Assembly (NCBI GenBank): GCA_028583415.1
Contig: CM053268.1
Location: 18,461,923-18,525,922 of the forward strand
Source of the DNA: Protea cynaroides
Taxonomy: Eukaryota > Streptophyta > Magnoliopsida > Proteales > Proteaceae
Direction: 5' to 3'
DNA length: 64,000 nucleotides
The translations under genes were made by a program, and so were the position numbers. The number at the start of each line of letters is the position of its first letter. Positions within the stretch are counted from its first letter, which is position 1. The notes under the pieces are model-generated. The model ran no database searches and was not told the origin of the DNA. It was given only the letters and a program-made list of their open reading frames with translations. This document shows, one piece after another, positions 21,101 through 31,776 of the stretch.

Positions 21101-22880
21101 TCATAAGGGTTTGAGCTTATCGTGCAGTCTGCATTCGAATCTTGGAGGCATATATTTGGTTTTCAATTCTTCATCTCATCGTTTGTTTGAAATTTTGACC
21201 AAAATGTCAAAATTTCAACAGCATGTATTGGTATTGACACTGACCGAAATGAAAGCATTGGGGACTTAAGAATTCTACATTGTTTTGGTTGACATTTTGT
21301 CTAAATGTCTAATTTTTTTTTAGGTATTTTGGAAATTTTTCTAAAATGTTTATTCAATGGTTATTTCAACATTCGTTGCAGTTTTGACTAATTTCATCGA
21401 AATTGAAGGAGACAGCATTTCGGGGAACTCCCCAATCTAGATTATTGGTCAGTTTGCTTGAATCTTTCATGTACTACTTTGGAGCATCTACATCAATCTT
21501 TTTGCTAGATTTTAGTAAGATATGGGCAATTTTGAATTTAAAGCTACATCCGTTTTCCTTGAAACTAATCTTTTGCTAAAAAATGGTTTCAAGGAAGAGG
21601 CATAGCATGAGCAGACCGATGATTATGAGCCCATCCGATTCAAAAAATTAGTTTCAAGGAAGAGGCACATAGTAAGTTGACCAATGACAATGACTCCATC
21701 CATTTCATAAGAGTCAATTTGATCATGCCGTAGGATGTCGATCACAATGCATGAACGTCCAACCTCTGTAGAGGCTACTTCAGAGGTCCACGCCATTAGT
21801 TCGAACCAGGTAAGAACATAGACATTTTGAGATGGTTTGACACTCTTGGATGCTTGAGTCTAGAGGTGATTACTGGATTAGACCATATGGTGAGTATGGG
21901 GGTCGGTATGCACCATCCTTTGTCCTAGAGAGCTCTTGTTCTTGTATGGTGGGTATTGTGAGTATGGTGCGAGGTTTCGGTTTTGTGCCTGGTTTAGGCG
22001 ATGCCAAACGGCCGAAATTTCGCTGAAACCATGGGAAAAATTGTTGATTTTCAAAATCAGTTTTGGTGGCAAAAAAATTGATTTTTGGGCCCAATTTTTT
22101 TGTATGATCCATTCTTAACATATACATTAAATGATTTGCACAAAAAAAAAATCCTAAATTGTATTTCTCTATCTACATCATAGCATGCTAACGTACACAA
22201 TGAGTACAAATGGTAATAAATTAGAAACAAAGTAACAAACTAATGTTATATAACATATATTGTTATTACAACATTTCAAAACATTATTTAAATATCAAAT
22301 ACATAAAATAAGGAAGTCCCCTCAAATCCACAACGAGTTTCGTGGCGCATCTAATTCTCGAGCCTGAAACCATTATTGCTACCAATAAAGGTTCTCTAAG
22401 TGCATCACATATGTATCCCATGTCATAATTTGGAAGTCATTCATAGACTTTACATACAAATTTTTAAGAAAAATAGTTTAGGGAAGAAACGGTTACCTTT
22501 TTGCTCCAAATCTTTACATCCTTGATTAAGCAAAGTCCAATCCACTTTGGAGTGCGAGGAAATGATGGAAGATGAGAAGAAGAATGGAAGAAATGAAGAA
22601 GTTTTGGAAGAAAATCAAATTTCGCCAAAATTTGGTCGAAATTAGCCTCTCGGTTGAAACATGTCGAATTTTACAGGACTTGTGCGAAATGAAGCCTTAT
22701 ATAAAGTATGGTTCGACCAGCTTTTAATCGAAACAGTGATTTCAATTGAAATCTAGTCGAAATCGATATTTTGGTCTGAAATATGAGACTACTTGGTTCG
22801 ACCTATAGTTTCATTTCAATTTGGCCAAAAAATGAAATATTTCAGTTGAAATCCAAAATCATAGCCAATATTTGGAACTA
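21100..22880. repeat. AT-rich repeat region with GAAAT/ATTTC words
   Basis: Frequent GAAATTTCAAC, TTTCGGTC and CCGAAAT words occur on both strands around 21180-21430 and 22610-22870, with a simpler AT-rich centre. The pattern resembles a decayed non-autonomous DNA transposon, but I could not fix its ends. No gene is supported. Confidence 0.35.
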
Positions 22881-23593
22881 TGGTATAGTGAGTATGGCTA
22901 TTCTTCATTCTCCACTGAGTTCGAGGTTTAATCACATAGTAGGTTGCCTTTTGTGGAGAAAATCTTCTTAAACCCCAACGCCAACTCTATATGTTCGCTC
23001 GCTTGCCCAAGCAGTTACGGTGGGTCAGCATAGCATCATTGTGGTTGGGTTATGTGTGTACTAGGTAGGTTGGGTTACCTTGAGTATGTTGACCATGCCA
23101 CCTAGCGTGCTGCTGTGGTGAACTTCGAGCGGTTTTTAGGTATAGTATGTCATAGTCGTCATGTCATTGAGTTGAATGGACTATTCCATGAATCCCAGTA
23201 GCAACATCGATTTTCTAGTGGTTATGACACTTTCCGTAACTCTATGTGGTACTGACATAGGCCTTGGGTTGTAAGTTGTAACTTTTATGCTGTAATAGTG
23301 GAAAAGCCAACTAACACTCATGAGGTCGTAGTTTAATCAACCACACAAGACACATGTGTCGACCACATGCCCTCGGGAAGGTTCCAGGGAGGGTGTGCTC
23401 TCATGTGTTTGGTCACATGATATGCGACCCCACACCCTGTAGTCACAGAAATTGATACCATAGGTGCAGTCACACCTGGGACCACTCAGCTTCTGGAGGT
23501 CTGTTTGATTCTAGGATTTGACCATTGACTACTGTAATTTGCTGAACTTGAACCCTAACTTAGAACTTACAAATTCTTAGGTTTCCAAGACGT
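22880..23593 (+). other. Flank left of the triplication, probably the body of LTR-B
   Basis: No reading frame of note. The sequence leads without a break into the LTR-B remnant at 23594 and has the same GGGTG/CACCC-rich flavour as the gypsy LTR at 35577, so it may be the upstream part of that LTR. Its 5' boundary was not found. Confidence 0.35.
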
Positions 23594-24672
23594 TCAAGAG
23601 TGAGTTAAGAAGCTTAGAGAAGATTGAATGTTCCTAACAGGTGAGGGAACAAAACCTAAACTAACTGGTTAATAATAAACTATTTACTTTTATTGAGTCC
23701 AATGACATGATTGATTCTGTGCTTGTATGCTTGTAATGTGCATCTCATATGTCATCTAATATTCTTGTTATTACTACTCATGCATATTTATTTCTGTCTA
23801 TTTATAATATAATGATGATGACGATGCTAGGAATAGGCATGTGATTGTGTGTGTGGTTGGTATACTTGATGCGAGTGGAGTGTCAGGGGGAGGACGTAAC
23901 ATTGTGGTTCGTCCTGATCACCAGACTCTAACTCTATCTCTACTCAAGTCTTGTTCACTGACATCGTCGTATCACCATTACCTTAGCAGAACTATTACAT
24001 CGTAGGGCATCAGGGGAGGTGGTCTCAGACCGTGTAGTCTTCAACTCTGCCAGGGGGCCTTAACTCTATCTCTATGTACGTATTGAGGGATGCTGGGGTG
24101 AGGCCTTGGATACACTGAATGACATTTAGGATTGGTTAGTTGCGAGCCCAATTTGCAAGTCCTTGCCAATAGGGGCTTACGTATTGGTATGGGTAAGGAA
24201 TCAGGGGAAGTGTTGGCGGTGTTTGATCCAAACACTTTAGCTTTATCTTTATTCCATGGTGGGTGCATGTGATACGAAAATGATGTTTGATCCATTGGGC
24301 AGATTCACACACTCGTGTATAGAGGTGCGGTGGCCGTCAATCTTTTCTATAGCATATTGCAAACTTAAAAATCAAATCAAAGATATGAATTGAATGCATG
24401 CATATGTATGTTGCATTGTTTTGTTTGCTCATTGAGCCGTGATGTGTGCTCACCCTTTCGACGTCGAATATTTTTAGTTGTTGATGTAGGTCCTACTGTT
24501 GAAGATTATATGAACATGCTGACTTATGGACGTAGCGGCGTTAGACATGGAGGCTATGGAAGAAGCGCATGATCTGTCGTGCGAGTGCAACTCATGTGTT
24601 TTCGATTAGTTTAGTTATTAGGTTATACGGTTCATCACACTATTCTGGTTAGTCCAGAATTGGGGTATGACA
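23594..24672 (+). repeat. LTR-B remnant (gypsy-type), unit 1
   Basis: It is similar to the 3' part of LTR-A (GTGAGGGAACA, TGCTTGTAATGTGCAT, GGTTCATCACAC) and ends in ATGGGGTATGACA-like sequence directly against F-box coding DNA. It contains the repeated block with CATTGTGGTTCGTCCTG. It is 180 bp longer than in units 2 and 3. Confidence 0.75.
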
Positions 24673-25305
24673 CCATTGGTTTCTTTTAATGTTCTTAGGG
24701 GATCTAATTTTCACCATGAACTTTCACCTACTGTGATTGTCTCACAAAATCTCCTAATGGGATTCTCATGATTAATCAAATATTCATCATCTTCACCATT
24801 AGATCCCTGTTTTTTTTATCTCCATTATCAACTATGAACACTTTATATTTATTGCTTAAGCTGTTGAAGCCAAAACCAACACAAAAAATAAATAAATAAA
24901 TAAATAAATAAAATAAAAAATAAAAACCTCACCCACATTTGATTTGGGAAAAATAAGTTGTGATTTGGGCAACATCATCCTCTCTCTTGTAATGGGATTT
25001 AAGAGGCAGACAGGACCGTTACGCAGTGTTAGAGCTATACAGAGAAAGCCATTGCAAGAACCCAAAGTTTCAAGTTTACTAGCAATGCCGGTCAATAGTT
25101 CAAAACCCATTGGTATCTCTCTGGTTTTGCAGTCACCTTCTCCATTCACCATGAGTAGGATATTAATCTTACTATCGATGTAAGGTTTTGGTACTGAAGG
25201 ATAAAAAGACAAGGTAGTCGATGTGGTTCATCGTTGGAATTATAATCATCATCATGATCATGCCCCAACAAGCTATACCATGGTTTGCAGATGCACATGA
25301 ATCGT
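24673..25305 (-). pseudogene. F-box protein fragment, unit 1
   Basis: The minus strand begins in the last part of an F-box (RFMCICKPWYSLL) and continues to an F-box-associated domain: GSCNGFLCIALTLRNG, LLNPITRERMMLP and GFGFNSLSNKYKVF. These proteins are substrate adaptors of SCF ubiquitin ligases. The first half of the F-box is missing. An AAAT microsatellite has expanded in the coding frame near 24888-24920, frameshifts lie near 24800 and 25090, and LTR-B cuts off the C-terminus after LKETNGV. It cannot be functional. Confidence 0.8.
24888..24920. repeat. AAAT microsatellite (also in units 2 and 3)
   Basis: AATA repeats are followed by AAATAAAAAATAAAAA, with the same run near 39068-39100 and 53041-53075. 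It lies within F-box coding sequence and is absent from the older copy at 63.8 kb. Confidence 0.9.
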
Positions 25306-26188
25306 GTTCCTCCTACTAATCAAAACATTTAAAACTCAAAAAGAATTATACAGTCCCTGCAGCCCCATCTAGGCCATTGGATTGCATTGGTACACTTGTA
25401 GATGTGCTCTCAATGCCCGAATGTGGTTGCAGGGTCTGCACGGCCGCGGAAAACCCAAGCCCCACAAAAGATATTGAATGAATGGGGGACTCAAACAAGG
25501 AAACCCTTTATATAAAGAGATTCGTCCGATCGCTAGATGGATAAACATGGTAATTAACTTATAGTGTCTAGATGTACTAACTGTTAGGATCGGAGATGCA
25601 AACAAGAAGAAACACAAAGAATTAACGTGGTTCAGCACCCCATCGTGGGATGCCTACGTCCACCAAAGAAAAGATCGACTTTCTTCTATTCCCAAGAACA
25701 GTCTACAAATCTCTACCTGACATGCTTATCTCATCTATCAGCCTTACAGCGTTCCAGCTCTCCATTGTCAGAGGAGAATCCTCTACAGTCCTTGTAGCCT
25801 TACCTAGGGTTTCCCACACAGAGACAATTTATAGGAAAACCTAGAAACCCTAATCCCACCACAATTATAAGTTTAACCCCATACATGTAATAGACTCATA
25901 CCTATTACAAATACTACCCTTATAATTGTGTGGACCCCACAGAATACAAGACACCAACCCAACAAATCTCCATTTGGCTTGGATTCTGCAAACCACCTTG
26001 AAGAAAATCCGTTGATGTTGATTCTATAAATCCGTCTCTGTCAAAACGCTACACCCAAACCAGCATAGCCCACACCCCGTCTGGGTGTCCTGTACAGCTC
26101 ACCGCCGCACGATGTGAAGTGACTTTATCTCTCCCACTGCTGCAGCATCATCGGAAAGATCACCGTCACACGTCTTCCTACAATTTCT

Positions 26189-26256
26189 GGGGGGGGGGGG
26201 GGGGGGGGGGGGGGGGGTGGGGTTGGGTGGGGGTTTTTTTGGAAGGGGGGGGGGGT

Positions 26257-26297
<41 letters not shown>
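26189..26297 (+). repeat. Poly-G block replacing unique sequence in unit 1
   Basis: Roughly 105 bases, nearly all G with a few T and A interruptions. Units 2 and 3 have 332 bp of ordinary sequence here (40436-40767 in unit 2). The join is within CAATT(T)CTGG, and normal sequence resumes at GCCTCTACCGTGG. It may be an assembly or base-calling artefact. Confidence 0.9.
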
Positions 26298-26299
<2 letters not shown>

Positions 26300-26311
26300 C
26301 TTTTTTTTAAA

Positions 26312-28069
26312 GCCTCTACCGTGGTTGCCCTTTGACGAAACTTGCTCCAAAACCACCTTTGGAAAACCCTCCCCCACATGCAATAATGGATCCAACCCCC
26401 CTGCTTGACATGTTACACCAGGTCTTGTCCAACCCAATAATACCGCCTGCTACATTCGTCGATCCATCGGATCTCCTACCGCATCACTACCAACACCAAT
26501 AGCATTCAAAGGTGTTGGAGTTCCATAGACTGCAGTAACACCATATCCATACGGAGTTTGATTACTCCATGGTCTTCTTGGGGCAACAAGTGGGCTACTC
26601 GCATAACCAGCACTTGGGATTGGATTTCCATAAGCCTTAGTGGAGCCATTATATCAAGTGTTGGCACCACCAAAGCCAACAGTACCAACACCATAACCAC
26701 TATAACGGACCCCATTATTTGTTGCCATTAAAACCCATAGCCTTGGGTTCTTCATTAGGAAACCCAAGAAATCCTCCAAGATCCATTGCTTGATAACTTC
26801 CCATATGTAAATCATCCCATGGATCTTCAAAAAACTATACATGGTAATCCCAATTTGATACCCCTGCCATGACCTCGACCCATGCGATCTACCATAACCG
26901 AAGACACCACATGTGATAACAGCGGATTCCTAGCCTAGCACTGAATCATCACCCTCGATCCAAAGATGAGTTCCCGCCTGCAATTCCAGATCCTCCGCAT
27001 CTTTAGAAATCCCCACATGTGGAAGCATATCGATTCCTCCCATCGAACTCACCATGTCTGTGACATCGCTGATCGCATCGACAGCCTGCACTGCATTCCA
27101 TCGAACTTCTTTCTCCAGCACATGCGATAACAACAGATTCCTTGTCTGCAAAAACTCATTCGCAAAGCCCCAAGGAACACAGCCACCTCCTTCAAACAAC
27201 ATCTTCTCAGCCATTGACAAACAATCGGCCTGCTGTCCGAAACCTCTCGCCGAGAACACCATCGTCGCCGTATGCCTTCGAGGGTCGATCCTTAGTGGAT
27301 AGCACCCAACCCTTGCTGTGATCTCAGGTCCTTCTCCGTCTCCGGTATTGTTAACGGGGCAAAAAAAATTCTTCAGTCACCGACACTATATACAGCCTCT
27401 TGGGACATCTACCACCTATACCTGGATCCCTCGATCAGCTTCTGCCACATGCGATAATGTTCTCAAACCATGCATCGCTGAGTCACCCCCGCAAGCCTCA
27501 GATTGTGCAAATCTGGGTGGGTTTTCTTCTTCCACATGCGATAATGCATTGCACGCCACTGCTATAGATTGTGCTCCTATCGTCGCACCTATCCTGCCAG
27601 TCGCGAGAAAGAGATTTGATGAGCCCCCTAGGAAAACCTGGGCATCCCAAGCGTTACATGCAGTTGTCGCAGACTGCCGGATCCCAGTCTCCCACTGCTG
27701 CTCTGCAAATCGATCACCACTCTTGCGTGCCGCCGACATCGCCTCTGCTCCTCAATGATCGAGGGATCTCTCCGCTGCAAGTAGAAAATCCCACACATGC
27801 GATGACGCATGCATTGCTGAAACCGAATCAGATGGCATCCCTAACACACTCAACTCAAAACCTTCGACTGGCAACCCTGCCATCGACGCCATTACAACTG
27901 ACATAGACGAAGCACCCTGGGCCTCCCTCTCCCCTCTCGCTGGTTCCCTTGATAACCCCAAAAAACCATGCTCACTTCTTGAGCCCACAGCAAAGGGATT
28001 AAACCGCCAACCAAACTGCTCCTTACCTGCCGCCGACGACAACCCACCAGTCGTGAGCACCATCGCCAT
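26312..28069 (-). pseudogene. Internal reading frame of LTR-C element, unit 1
   Basis: From ATG at 28069 (MAMVLTTGGLSSAAGKEQFG) one minus-strand frame can be followed for about 580 codons, crossed by several stops but no frameshift in the parts compared. It repeats an L-S-H-V motif (SSHVWDF, ALSHVEEE, TLSHVAEA, LLSHVLEK, MLPHVGIS, PLLHVGEG). The latter part is Gly/Tyr-rich (YSGYGVGTVGFGG, SNQTPYGYG), like the tail of plant hnRNP-type RNA-binding proteins. No copia gag or pol domain is recognised. It may be a captured host gene or an unusual gag; function unknown. Confidence 0.5.
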
Positions 28070-28639
28070 CTACTGATCCTCTACCGGCCACCGTCCTACA
28101 CCAAGTCACAATATTCGCAACTCAGAGCATACACCCACAATATTCTCACCCAAAACCCTATACATGTTCTGGGTTTTTTTTTTTTTTCTTCTTCGTTTTC
28201 ATACTGCGTACCTCTTTCCTTCTTCAAAAAACCTAAGCTCTATTACCACTTGTTAGGATCGGAGATGCAAACAAGAAGAAACACAAAAAATTAACGTGGT
28301 TCAGCACCCCATCGTGGGATGCCTATGTCCACCAGAGAAAAGATCGACTTTCTTCTATTCCCAAAAATAGTCTACAAATATCTATCTAACAGGCTTATCT
28401 CATCTGTCAGCCTTACAACATTCCAGCTCTCCACTGTCAGAGGAGAATGCTCTACAGTCCTTGTAGCTTTACCTAGGTTTTCCCACACAGAGACAATTTA
28501 TAGGAAAACCTAGAAACCCTAATCCCACCACAATTATAAGTTTAACCCCATACATGTAATAGACTCATACTCTAATATAAATATTACCCTTATAATTGTG
28601 TGGACTCCAAAGAATACAAGACACCAACCCAACACTAAC

Positions 28640-29560
28640 GTAGAGAGATCTAATATTAAGAGCCCTGCCTCGATTTTAGGAAGTCAAAATCAGAATTGGA
28701 TTGCACCTTTTCTAAATAAATAATTCTCAAAATGTCAAATAAAGCAAACTAATATATATTGACATGTTTTATTTGGTTCATCTGAATGTAATAAACAATT
28801 TATCCTTTTTAAATGTATATTCATTGGATTATCACTTCTCAATATTTTGTGGTAGTTCTTTCATTTGAGAATCAGAAAAATATTTTAACAATGAAAAATG
28901 GCAGTTACAATATGTTATTGTATTATATTGCATTATCTCACACATTAAAATTCCAGGCAACAAAACCCTCTTCTATAAATATTTTTTTTTGATAAACTTG
29001 CTTTGTTGTTTTAGTATTTCTATTTGTAATCTTTCTTTTCGGATTTGGCTCCTCTGTAGGGAAGGGGAACGCTGCAGGCATAGTTGTTGTAACCGGAGTA
29101 TATCTACAAACTCACGAGCCGCAGCAATCACATATATACAGTTTGAAATCCAAAGGCCAGAGATCGATTGATGCAGAATAAGGAGGCATAGCTGAGCTAC
29201 ATAGGCGCATATAAACTCATCTCTCAAACCCGTGAAATCATATTAGATTGCCATTTGTACATGTGGCACATGTCGCAGATGCATTGCGGCCTTGTCGCAT
29301 TCCCCCTTGCGACGGAGGAGCCGAATCCTTTGTTCTCAATGAAGTCCTCTGTATACATGTACTTCTCAATATATGTGGGACCAGGATAGTCTCCTGTCCT
29401 GCATCAGCATGAGACGAATGGACAACAGAAAGACAATCCCCACCCACACATGTGTGAATGTACGTGTGGATGTAGAGGTCGAGGTTGAGTACATGTGCAT
29501 ACATGTACATATGCCTATGTTTTTGTAGCATTTGAAAGCCATCGTAATAATCTGCACTAG
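28640..29560. other. AT-rich DNA of unit 1 (also 43095-44020, 57068-57990)
   Basis: All three units share this stretch closely. A short plus-strand frame near 29040-29180 (GKGNAAGIVVVTGVYLQ) follows a pyrimidine-rich CTGTAG that could be a splice acceptor. It has no recognised homologue and ends at a TGA-containing stretch, so no gene is called. Confidence 0.4.
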
Positions 29561-29570
29561 GAATCAAGAT

Positions 29571-29810
29571 GGGCTCTTAGTATCCAAATCCTCTCCTCCC
29601 AGATGTTCTGGAGGGGAGATAGCAACTCCATTGGACGGATGACACCAGGGGCTCAGGTGAATCCGAGTTTTCAATCAAAGCCAACACCCCCTTATCGGCT
29701 CGGATGAAAGGCTCGGATTCTTCCGAACCCCAGGTGTCGGCCATCTAATAAGGCCGCCTCCTCTCCTCCCGAACCTCTGGGAGGAGAGGATGTGGATCCA
29801 GGTTCTTATG
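29571..29810. mobile_element. Foldback MITE, unit 1 (complete form)
   Basis: The left end GGGCTCTTAGTATCC followed by TCCTCTCCTCCCAG is matched in inverted order by GGGAGGAGAGGATGTGGATCC and GGTTCTTATGGGCCC at the right. The centre is related to the MULE-like element at 31525 (GGCTCGGAT words). Units 2 and 3 keep only the left part (44030-44205 and 57985-58155). Confidence 0.65.
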
Positions 29811-30080
29811 GGCCCTCTTCTTCCACATTTATGATGTTAATTAAAGAGATATATATATTTAGCATATGATGGATTTTACACCATGGTGAGACATAGTGTT
29901 TGTGTTGATAAATGGTCGGTTCCAATCGAATTAATCATCACAATTTTAAGACATTGGATTTTGACTGTATTTGATCCTCATAATTAAGCTGGACATTGAC
30001 ATACAATCAGTCAATCGATTACCAATCTACATCCTTACTAATACCAAACTAACTATAATCTAATGAGGGGCCTACAATCA

Positions 30081-30178
30081 GGCTCCCCCCCGGAACAGAA
30101 ATCGTCTTCCGTCTGGGTTTGGGCGGGAGATTGGGCGGCCCGAATGGATGGCCGCCACCTGACACTCGCTCTCTATTT
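30081..30178. mobile_element. Half copy of the MULE-like MITE, unit 1 only
   Basis: GGAACAGAAATCGTCTTCC and CGGGAGATTGGGCGGCC match the left half of the element at 31525. The right half is absent. The segment lies in the 437 bp missing from units 2 and 3. Confidence 0.65.
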
Positions 30179-30194
30179 ATAGTTTTTAACTCGT

Positions 30195-31515
30195 AGGCTT
30201 TGGTAATGCAGTATTGTAATAGTAGTACAGTAGTAGTACATGGAGGATGCTTGATAGGACAGCTTTGTGTAATTCCAAGTAGAGTTAGTACAATGTAGAA
30301 TGCCTTAATTGCAAATCTGTATTAATTAATATTAATAAACTTCCCTTATTCAGTTTAAAAGGAAACTTTGAGACACCACAAACACTTAATCACCAAGCAA
30401 CATTGCTTTCACATTTGATTTAAAGAAAATTTTTATAGACCTCCCTTTTGAATTGCTTGATTGACACACTACATCCTCCATCTAGAGTTAATCCAATAGA
30501 CATTTCTTGTAATCTAGTAATTATAACACTATACCCCACTCCTTCCTCTACTCTCTCCATTAAAATATGACATATACAATTTGAAAATTTTTAAATGGCA
30601 AAATTGTCCTTAAACTAGTATGAAATTCTAATTTAACCCTTCTTACTAAAACTCTTAAAACTTTTCATTTTCAACTCTTCGTCTCTCTTTATTGTGAATC
30701 GAATCAAGAAAACACCAACCCAACACCCAATCATCTCTCCTCCCCAAATGATCAAACACCTCATCATTGCTTCCACCCATTCCCGCTCTGCAACACTCTC
30801 AACTCTACGCCCCCATCCCTCCCGAAAATGCAAGGAGGATGAAAAGGTGGCGATCAATTACCGAGAGATCTGGATTCAATGGTAAGGCAAGAGAGAGAAA
30901 AGAGTCATTTTATTGTCATCATCCAATAGAACACGTGTTTGAAAATATACTTAAAGTGAAGAATAATTATTCTCACATATAATAAGAAGATCTGAACTCT
31001 ACCTAAAATGCCACACAACATTAATTAATGCGGCTGCTCTTGATGATGATGAATCATCGACATAGAAGTTTCGCCTTTGCTGTCGAATCAACAAGTTGAT
31101 TAAACTCAAGACCCTTCAAAACTTAAGAGAATCATCGAGCAGTTTAATGATAGGAAACTCTGGTAAATCATTGATCCGATCAAACAAACAAACACAGATA
31201 GATGGAACAAAAATGGATTCATGATGAATAAGCAAAAGAAATTTGTAGAATAAATAAAAAGCATCCTTGAATCACTTCCTAATAACCCCTTTGAGTGATG
31301 CAAATATCAACACCAAATTTAGAAAATGAGAATAGATTCTGCTATCAGCTCTCATAAATCATTCATATAAAATCATGGCTTATTTATCGTTTTTTACTTG
31401 TAAGCTTTGGTACAGCAGTACTGTAATAGTAGTACAGTAGTACTTTTTTTCTTTTTTTGGTAATAAGTACAGTAGTACATGGATGATGTTTGATAGGACA
31501 GTTTTGTGCACTCAC
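30195..31515. other. AT-rich DNA between foldback elements (units 1-3)
   Basis: No supported gene. The start and end share the words GTAATGCAGTATTGTAATAG and GTACAGCAGTACTGTAATAG, and ATAGGACAG(C/T)TTTGTG, so 30190-30290 and 31395-31510 are related direct repeats. Equivalent stretches are 44210-45530 and 58155-59476. Confidence 0.5.
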
Positions 31516-31524
31516 AATTATTAG

Positions 31525-31767
31525 AACAGAAATCGTCTTCCGTTTGGGTTTGGGAGGGAGATTGGGTGGCCCGGATGGATGGCCGTCATGTGGCACTCGG
31601 AGAGATTCATGTCCTCCATCCGAGCCGACTGCCCAGTGAACAAGCTGAGCCGATTGGGGGGTCGGCTCGGATGGAGGGCTCGGATCCCTCGGAGTGCCAC
31701 ATGGCGGCCATCCATCCAAACCGCCCAGTCTCCCGCCCAAACTCAGGCGGGAGACGATGTGGATCCC
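31525..31767. mobile_element. MULE-like foldback MITE, unit 1
   Basis: A 9-bp target duplication AATTATTAG (31516-31524 and 31768-31776) flanks 243 bp that is almost one long palindrome. ATGGCCGTCATGTGGCACTC on the left pairs with GAGTGCCACATGGCGGCCAT on the right, and ATCGTC...GGGAGGGAG with CTCCCGCCC...GACGAT. Nine-bp duplications fit Mutator-like elements. It encodes no transposase. The open frames it shows on both strands are a by-product of the palindrome. Confidence 0.8.
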
Positions 31768-31776
31768 AATTATTAG

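Larger units (their letters stand above)
25582..28634 (-). mobile_element. Non-autonomous copia-type LTR element (LTR-C), unit 1
   Basis: Two direct LTRs (25582-25964 and 28251-28634, 383 and 384 bp) run TGTTAGGATCGG to CCCAACA and are flanked by the 5-bp duplication CTAAC (25577-25581 and 28635-28639). The element is minus-oriented: the primer site TGGTAATAGAGC (28237-28248) is next to the right LTR, and the GGAGATT polypurine tract is next to the left. The 2.3-kb interior has no protease, integrase or reverse transcriptase. By eye the two LTRs differ at about 25 positions. Part of the interior is replaced by a G-rich block. Confidence 0.9.

Noticed and set aside
24861..24932. Intron in the F-box gene (GTGAGG...TTCAACAG, minus strand)
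   Set aside because: The older copy at 63.8 kb codes through the same point, and the bases after the supposed acceptor are the second half of the GFGFNSLSNK motif, so an AAAT expansion fits better.
26099..26437. Open frames coding poly-proline or poly-glycine
   Set aside because: They are a direct result of the poly-G block and are absent from the equivalent place in units 2 and 3.
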